Below, in pieces: positions 59,918 through 64,000 of a DNA stretch of 64,000 nt. The notes beneath the pieces were generated by a model that was not told the origin of the DNA, did no database searches, and was given only the letters and a program-made list of their open reading frames with translations. Position 1 is the first letter of the stretch. The number at the start of each line of letters is the position of its first letter. The position numbers were made by a program, and so were the translations under genes. Origin of the DNA: Symbioplanes lichenis (GTDB lineage: Bacteria; Actinomycetota; Actinomycetes; Mycobacteriales; Micromonosporaceae); NCBI RefSeq assembly GCF_030709675.1, contig NZ_JAUZQD010000018.1, positions 124,001 through 188,000 of the forward strand, written 5' to 3'.

Positions 59918-60748
59918 ATGAGCAATTCGCACCACCACCACGGTGACTCGACGACGATGTCCTCGGTGCTGGATCTGGACGCCGAGGTGCTCCGGTCGTA
60001 CCTGGACGAGGTGACAGCTTGGATCGCGCAGCAGGCGGGTGACCGCCCGGTCCGGCACATCCTGGACCTCGGCACGGGCACCGGCGCCGGGGCGTTCGCG
60101 CTGCTCCGGCGCTTCCCGGCGGCGACCGTGACGGCCGTCGACGCCGATCCCGCGATGCTGCACAGGCTGGCCGGCCGGGCCCGCGAGCTGGGCCTTCACG
60201 ATCGCGTACGCCCGGTGGCCGCCGACCTCGACGACGCTTGGCCCGACGTCGAGCAGGCCGACCTCGTCTGGGCCTCGGCCTCGCTGCACCATTTGGCGGA
60301 GCCCGTACGGGTCCTCGAATCGGTGCGAGCCACGCTGGCCCCGGGCGGGGTGCTCGCGGTGATGGAGCTGAGCGGCATGCCGTGGTTCCTGCCGGAGTCG
60401 GCGGACCCGGCCGAGCGAGCCCTGGAGGCGCGCACCCAGGAGCTGCAGGCCCAGGCCCGCGCCGAACACCTGCCGCACATGGGCGCCAACTGGCGGCACC
60501 TGCTCGAGAAGGCCGGCTTCACGGTGACCGAGCGAGTGCTGGACATCGCCGTCGACGCGCCCTTGCCGCCGGCCGGCGTGGAGTATGCGGCGGCGGTGTT
60601 CGGGCGGGTGGGCGAGCAGCTCGGCGACCGGCTGACGTCCGACGAACGCCAGGCCTTGGAGCGGCTGCTGGCCGGCCTCCGTCAGCGCGACGACCTCGTC
60701 ATCCGGACCACGCGTACTGCCTTGATCGGCTCCCAGCCGGCCTCGTGA
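59918..60748 (+). CDS. Class I SAM-dependent methyltransferase
   Basis: 276 residues from ATG 59918 (an in-frame ATG at 59882 has no SD). SAM motif I is HILDLGTGTGAGAFALL, motif II VTAVDADPAML, and ADLVWASASLHHLAEPVRVL followed by LAPGGVLAVMELSG gives motifs III-IV. The N-terminus has a SNSHHHHGD His cluster and the C-terminal third is helical. The substrate is unknown. Regulated probably by the divergent XRE-cupin protein, a common arrangement for small-molecule or detoxifying methyltransferases. Confidence 0.9.
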   Translation: MSNSHHHHGDSTTMSSVLDLDAEVLRSYLDEVTAWIAQQAGDRPVRHILDLGTGTGAGAFALLRRFPAATVTAVDADPAMLHRLAGRARELGLHDRVRPVAADLDDAWPDVEQADLVWASASLHHLAEPVRVLESVRATLAPGGVLAVMELSGMPWFLPESADPAERALEARTQELQAQARAEHLPHMGANWRHLLEKAGFTVTERVLDIAVDAPLPPAGVEYAAAVFGRVGEQLGDRLTSDERQALERLLAGLRQRDDLVIRTTRTALIGSQPAS

Positions 60749-60755
60749 GCCGGGC

Positions 60756-61712
60756 TCATGCGCGCATCCATTCGCCGAGCACCTCGGAGGCGTCGTTTCG
60801 CAGGTCGGCGATCCGATATCCGGGGGCTCGGCGACGCAGCCTCCGGGCGAGGTCGTCGAGCACAGCCGCGAAGTCCTCGGCAAAGCCCCGCTTCTGCACC
60901 GGCAGATCCGCCCGCGCCTCGGCATCGGTGTAGTGGCGAACAGCAGTGCACACAACCTCGCCCCGATGCAGCGAGAACCGTCCGAGTTCGAGGCGCGGGC
61001 GCACGAACGGCTTGGCCCCGGCCACCGACACCGGCCCGGCTTCGTCATGGAAGTACTCGGCGCCCGGGGCCCGCCCGCTGGCCGGATGACTGAAGTTGAG
61101 CCGGATCCCGAGGCTGCCGAAGCCTGGTCCGTACGGCTTTCCGAGTCGCCGATCGAGCAGATCCCGCAACCGCATGAGCTCCTCGGCGAAGGGCTTGGCC
61201 TCCGCCTGGCAGCCGCCGGATCGCACCAGCCGCAAGGGGTTGGACGCCAATGGGATCCGCTGCGAGGCCAGCCCGGTCACCGGCGCGGCACCGGTCCGCT
61301 GAGCGGCGACTCGCCCCGCTTGCTGGCCGCCTCGGTCAGCATCATCGTTCCGCGCCTTCGCGTTGCCGCTCGCCAGAACCTCAGCGGTGACGCTGTCGCC
61401 GGCCGGCACGAACGTGTTGCCCAGCCTCTCCCACCGCTGGTCGCTGCCGAGCACCACCTCGAACTGCCGATTGCGCAACTGCGTGTAGAAAGCCCCGTTG
61501 ATCCACCGCTCGGCGAACGCCTCCACGGGCTCCCGCTCACCCCAGCCGACTACGGCCAGCGCCTCGCAAACCCGCACCAGCCCGTTCCACTCCGCAGCGG
61601 TCCGATACTCCCGATACCGATCGAACGCGGCCAGCAGTTCGCGGGTGTCCCACCCGGAACTGGCCTCCCGCACCTGCTCAACACTCAACTCCCCGAACAG
61701 CGCCTCGACCAC
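60756..61712 (-). CDS. Hypothetical actinobacterial protein
   Basis: 318 residues, GTG 61712 with GGAGGGGG four nt upstream (the longer frame has no SD and is Cys/Trp-rich noise). No membrane segment. The N-terminal half is helical (EQVREASSGWDTRELLAAFDRYREY, AVEAF-like region); the middle (AKARNDDADRGGQQAGRV) is low-complexity. The C-terminal half has ordered segments with KPYGPGFGSLGIRL and a basic SHPASGRAPGAEYFHDE. No recognised domain. It is tail-to-tail with the methyltransferase, with only 7 bp between the stops. Confidence 0.65.
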   Translation of the reverse strand: MVEALFGELSVEQVREASSGWDTRELLAAFDRYREYRTAAEWNGLVRVCEALAVVGWGEREPVEAFAERWINGAFYTQLRNRQFEVVLGSDQRWERLGNTFVPAGDSVTAEVLASGNAKARNDDADRGGQQAGRVAAQRTGAAPVTGLASQRIPLASNPLRLVRSGGCQAEAKPFAEELMRLRDLLDRRLGKPYGPGFGSLGIRLNFSHPASGRAPGAEYFHDEAGPVSVAGAKPFVRPRLELGRFSLHRGEVVCTAVRHYTDAEARADLPVQKRGFAEDFAAVLDDLARRLRRRAPGYRIADLRNDASEVLGEWMRA

Positions 61713-62012
61713 CGCGCCCCCTCCACCCGCCGACCATCCCCAAAGATCAACTCCGGCCGGCCCCAGAAAGACGCGGTACCCAAGACACCACCTCACCAGC
61801 GGGCATGCGAGCACGGCACACGGGCACCACGCAGGCATGCGGCTTGAAGGTCCCTCTCGGGCACTCGAGACCCGCCAGACCGCCGGAAAGGCTCAACACC
61901 ACAAACCAGCCCGCCCGAACGCCAACCCCGCCCGACTGCCAGGATCCGCCCGAACATGCGGGCAAATCCGCTCAACCGCGAAGGTCCGCCCGGGCGCACA
62001 AAGCGATCCCCC
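61713..62012. other. Gene-free stretch
   Basis: 300 bp between the unknown protein's start and the rdgB stop. Open frames here lack ribosome-binding sites and sensible composition. No repeat or stable hairpin was noticed. Confidence 0.6.
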
Positions 62013-62627
62013 TCAGCGGGGCAGCTCCTTGGCGATAACCTTGGCCAGCTCGCGGAAGGCCTTGCCCCGGTGGCTGATCGCGTCCTTCTCGGCCGGGCTG
62101 AGCTCCGCGTTGGTCCGCTCCTGCCCCTCGCCCAGGAAGATCGGGTCGTAGCCGAAGCCGCCCGTCCCCCGGCGTGCGCGCAGGATGCGGCCCGGCTGGC
62201 GGCCCTCGACCAGGTGCTCGCGCCCGTTGGGCAGGACCAGGGCGGCCGCGCAGACGAAGGCGCCGCCGCGGTGCTCGTCGGGGACGTCGGAGATCTGGCC
62301 CAGGAGCAGGTCGAGGTTGGCGTTGTCGTCGCCGTGGCGGCCCGACCAGCGGGCGCTGAAGACGCCGGGCATGCCGTTGAGAGCGTCGACGGCGATGCCG
62401 GAGTCGTCGGCCACCGTCGGCAGGCCCGTGCGGGAGGCGCCCTCGCGGGCCTTGATCAGGGCATTTTCCCCGAATGTCAGGCCGGTCTCGGGGACGTCGG
62501 GATAGTCGGGGAAGTCGCCGAGGCCGACCAGCTCCACGCCGCCGAGGCCGAGCGACGCGTCGAGGATGCGCTGGAGCTCGACGAGCTTCTTCTTGTTGCC
62601 GGTGGCCAGCAGCAGGCGGGCGCTCAT
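62013..62627 (-). CDS. rdgB: RdgB/HAM1 non-canonical purine NTP pyrophosphatase
   Basis: 204 residues, ATG 62627 in a 4-bp overlap with rph. ITPase motifs: [18 protein letters not shown], the catalytic Glu/Asp set in [15 protein letters not shown] and [22 protein letters not shown], and [19 protein letters not shown]. It removes dITP/XTP from nucleotide pools. The rph-rdgB order is the usual actinobacterial one. Confidence 0.97.
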   Translation of the reverse strand: MSARLLLATGNKKKLVELQRILDASLGLGGVELVGLGDFPDYPDVPETGLTFGENALIKAREGASRTGLPTVADDSGIAVDALNGMPGVFSARWSGRHGDDNANLDLLLGQISDVPDEHRGGAFVCAAALVLPNGREHLVEGRQPGRILRARRGTGGFGYDPIFLGEGQERTNAELSPAEKDAISHRGKAFRELAKVIAKELPR

Positions 62628-63352
62628 GACGCCAGCGCCTTCTGCTGGGCGGCCGCCAGCTCCGCGCAGCCCAGGACGCCGAGGTCGAGCAGGTCGTCGA
62701 GCTGGCCGCGGTTGAAGATGCCGGCCTCCCCTGTGCCCTGCACCTCGACGAAGTCGCCGTCGCCGGTGCAGACGACGTTCATGTCCACCTCGGCGGCGAC
62801 ATCCTCCTCGTACATGAGGTCGAGGCGGGGCTCGCCCGCGATGACGCCGACGCTGACCGCCTGGATGGAGCGGTGGAGCACGGCGGCCGGCTTGCCGGCG
62901 AGGGACTTGCGGTCGGCGAGCCAGCTCACCGCGTCGTGCAGCGCCACGTAGGCGCCGGTGATCGCGGCGGTGCGGGTGCCGCCGTCGGCCTGCAGCACGT
63001 CGCAGTCGAGGACGATGGAATTCTCCCCGAGGGCCTTGAGGTCGATGCTGGCCCGGAGGCTGCGCCCGATCAGCCGGGAGATCTCCTGGGTGCGGCCGCC
63101 GACCTTGCCCTTGACGCTCTCGCGGTCGCCGCGGGTGTTCGTCGCGCGGGGCAGCATCGAATATTCGGCCGTGAGCCAGCCCAGGCCGGATCCCTTGCGC
63201 CAGCGCGGCACGCCCTCGGTGACGCTCGCCGTGCAGAGCACGCGCGTGTTCCCGAACTCGACGAGCACGGATCCCTCGGGATGCATGCTCCACCTGCGGG
63301 TCAGGGTCACGGGACGGAGTTGATCCGGCGCTCGGCCGTCGGGACGGGACAT
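62624..63352 (-). CDS. rph: Ribonuclease PH
   Basis: 242 residues, ATG 63352, 7 nt after a TAGGCT box. Phosphorolytic exonuclease with [71 protein letters not shown] and [17 protein letters not shown]. It trims the 3' ends of tRNA precursors using phosphate. A longer open frame upstream crosses the repeat pair and is not used. Confidence 0.97.
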   Translation of the reverse strand: MSRPDGRAPDQLRPVTLTRRWSMHPEGSVLVEFGNTRVLCTASVTEGVPRWRKGSGLGWLTAEYSMLPRATNTRGDRESVKGKVGGRTQEISRLIGRSLRASIDLKALGENSIVLDCDVLQADGGTRTAAITGAYVALHDAVSWLADRKSLAGKPAAVLHRSIQAVSVGVIAGEPRLDLMYEEDVAAEVDMNVVCTGDGDFVEVQGTGEAGIFNRGQLDDLLDLGVLGCAELAAAQQKALAS

Positions 63353-63359
63353 GGCAAAG

Positions 63360-63365
63360 AGCCTA
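63360..63365 (-). promoter_or_regulatory. Putative -10 box of rph-rdgB
   Basis: TAGGCT on the minus strand, 7 nt before ATG 63352; leaderless start likely. Confidence 0.5.
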
Positions 63366-63402
63366 GGCCGATGAGGAGCACTCCGCCGCGCCGGGTGCCC
63401 GT

Positions 63403-63462
63403 CCTGTGGATAACTTGCCGGGCCGGCTGCAGCCTGTGGATAACTTTCCGGGCCCCGCACCG
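63403..63462. repeat. 30-bp direct repeat carrying two perfect DnaA-box-like sites
   Basis: Two copies beginning CCTGTGGATAACTTxCCGGG at 63403 and 63433. Each holds TTATCCACA on the minus strand (63405-63413 and 63435-63443), the classic DnaA 9-mer, in the same orientation 30 bp apart, upstream of the rph promoter. Confidence 0.85.
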
Positions 63463-63525
63463 ATTCCTGCTAGACCTGACGCACCGAACGGCACGAAGGA
63501 GACGGCCATGAAGCAGGAATCGATG

Positions 63526-64000
63526 TCAGGCCCGGTTGTTGGAGGCGCTCGCCCACACGTCGGTGGCGGCGGCGATGACTGCCGGGACAGCAGGCCTGAG
63601 CGTACGAGCGGTCTGGCGGGCCGGCATCGTCGGCGGCCGCAGCGTCGGCTGGGCGCCGTGCGCGCGCAGGAATCCCTCGACGGCCTGGGGCCACCCGAAG
63701 AGCTCGGCGCGCGCTCGGGCCGCGGCGCGGCGCTCGTTCTCGGGGCGGTCCATCAGCTTGGTGACGCCGTCCGCGAAGCCGTCCGGGGTGCCCGGCACGG
63801 CCAGCCCCGCGGAGCCGACGACCTCGGGCAGGGCGCTGGCGTCGTTGACCACGACCGGCGTGCCGCAGGCGAGCGCCTCGAGAGCGGCCAGGCCGAAGGT
63901 CTCGATCGGGCCGGGCGCGACGGCGACGTCCGCGCTGGCCAGCAGCGCGGCGACCGCGTCCCGGTCGGCGATGTGGCCCGCGAAACGGACCGGCAGGCGG
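63526..64000 (-). CDS. GT4-family glycosyltransferase, 3' part
   Basis: The gene runs off the right edge, so only the last 157 codons are visible. The GT-B donor-binding motifs are present: FAGHIADRDAVAALLASADV, then PGPIETFGLAALEALACGTP with the conserved Glu (E-x7-E pattern), and VVNDASALPEVVGSAG. The C-terminal 60 residues are helical and basic. The acceptor domain and substrate cannot be seen. Possible roles are phosphatidylinositol mannoside or glycogen-type synthesis. Confidence 0.88.
   Translation of the reverse strand, partial: RLPVRFAGHIADRDAVAALLASADVAVAPGPIETFGLAALEALACGTPVVVNDASALPEVVGSAGLAVPGTPDGFADGVTKLMDRPENERRAAARARAELFGWPQAVEGFLRAHGAQPTLRPPTMPARQTARTLRPAVPAVIAAATDVWASASNNRA

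Overview
The window looks like a chromosome segment of a filamentous high-GC actinobacterium, most likely of the Micromonosporaceae (Actinoplanes/Micromonospora type). This is inferred from very GC-rich third codon positions, many GTG starts, several start codons lying 6-8 nt after a TANNNT -10 box (leaderless mRNAs), a 6C-like small RNA, an Orn/tRNA-His pair, a chemotaxis receptor, L,D-transpeptidases, a CelR/CebR-like operator and an actinobacterial hut operon. Species cannot be fixed from the sequence alone.

Layout. 1-10300: end of a TadC-like secretion gene, a penicillin-binding protein fused to a polysaccharide deacetylase, a CheY-like regulator, small membrane and lipoproteins, two tandem L,D-transpeptidase lipoproteins and tRNA-Lys. 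11035-25813: an extracellular polysaccharide locus, with a secreted beta-propeller protein, acyltransferase, chain-length protein, Wzy-like polymerase, Wzx-like flippase, sulfotransferase, APH-like kinase, Alg14/Alg13-type split glycosyltransferase and GT2 on the plus strand, then an initiating sugar-phosphate transferase and a secreted GH16 hydrolase on the minus strand. 25850-33200: an antitoxin-like HTH protein, an EamA-like membrane protein, a YVTN propeller, a GGDEF-EAL c-di-GMP enzyme and a GAF histidine kinase.

33600-41000: an MFS exporter, tRNA-His, oligoribonuclease, a 6C-like sRNA and a 1204-residue Ala/Pro-rich membrane-anchored protein. 40402-47036: CopC-CopD, an ECF sigma factor, a MauE/DsbA thiol pair, an unknown exported protein with a likely N-terminal His, a peroxiredoxin and a chemoreceptor. 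47186-48022: a broken HNH-type/HTH gene abutting an odd tRNA with anticodon UAG. 48140-51028: a GNAT acetyltransferase, a bacterial expansin, a MOSC protein and a small Cys protein.

51159-59222: an RpiR regulator followed by a tightly coupled hut operon (hutU, M20 amidohydrolase, hutF, a repeat-built small ORF, hutI, hutH) that would turn histidine into glutamate by the formimidoylglutamate deiminase branch. 59318-64000: a cupin regulator, a methyltransferase, an unknown protein, rdgB, rph, a pair of DnaA-box-like sites and the end of a GT4 glycosyltransferase.

A striking theme is the number of short tandem repeats, each with its own unrelated unit. They are 15, 18, 24, 36 or 39 bp inside or beside reading frames (multiples of 3) and 21-23, 40 or 46-47 bp between genes. 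Several lie inside the hut operon and alter protein ends or gene junctions.
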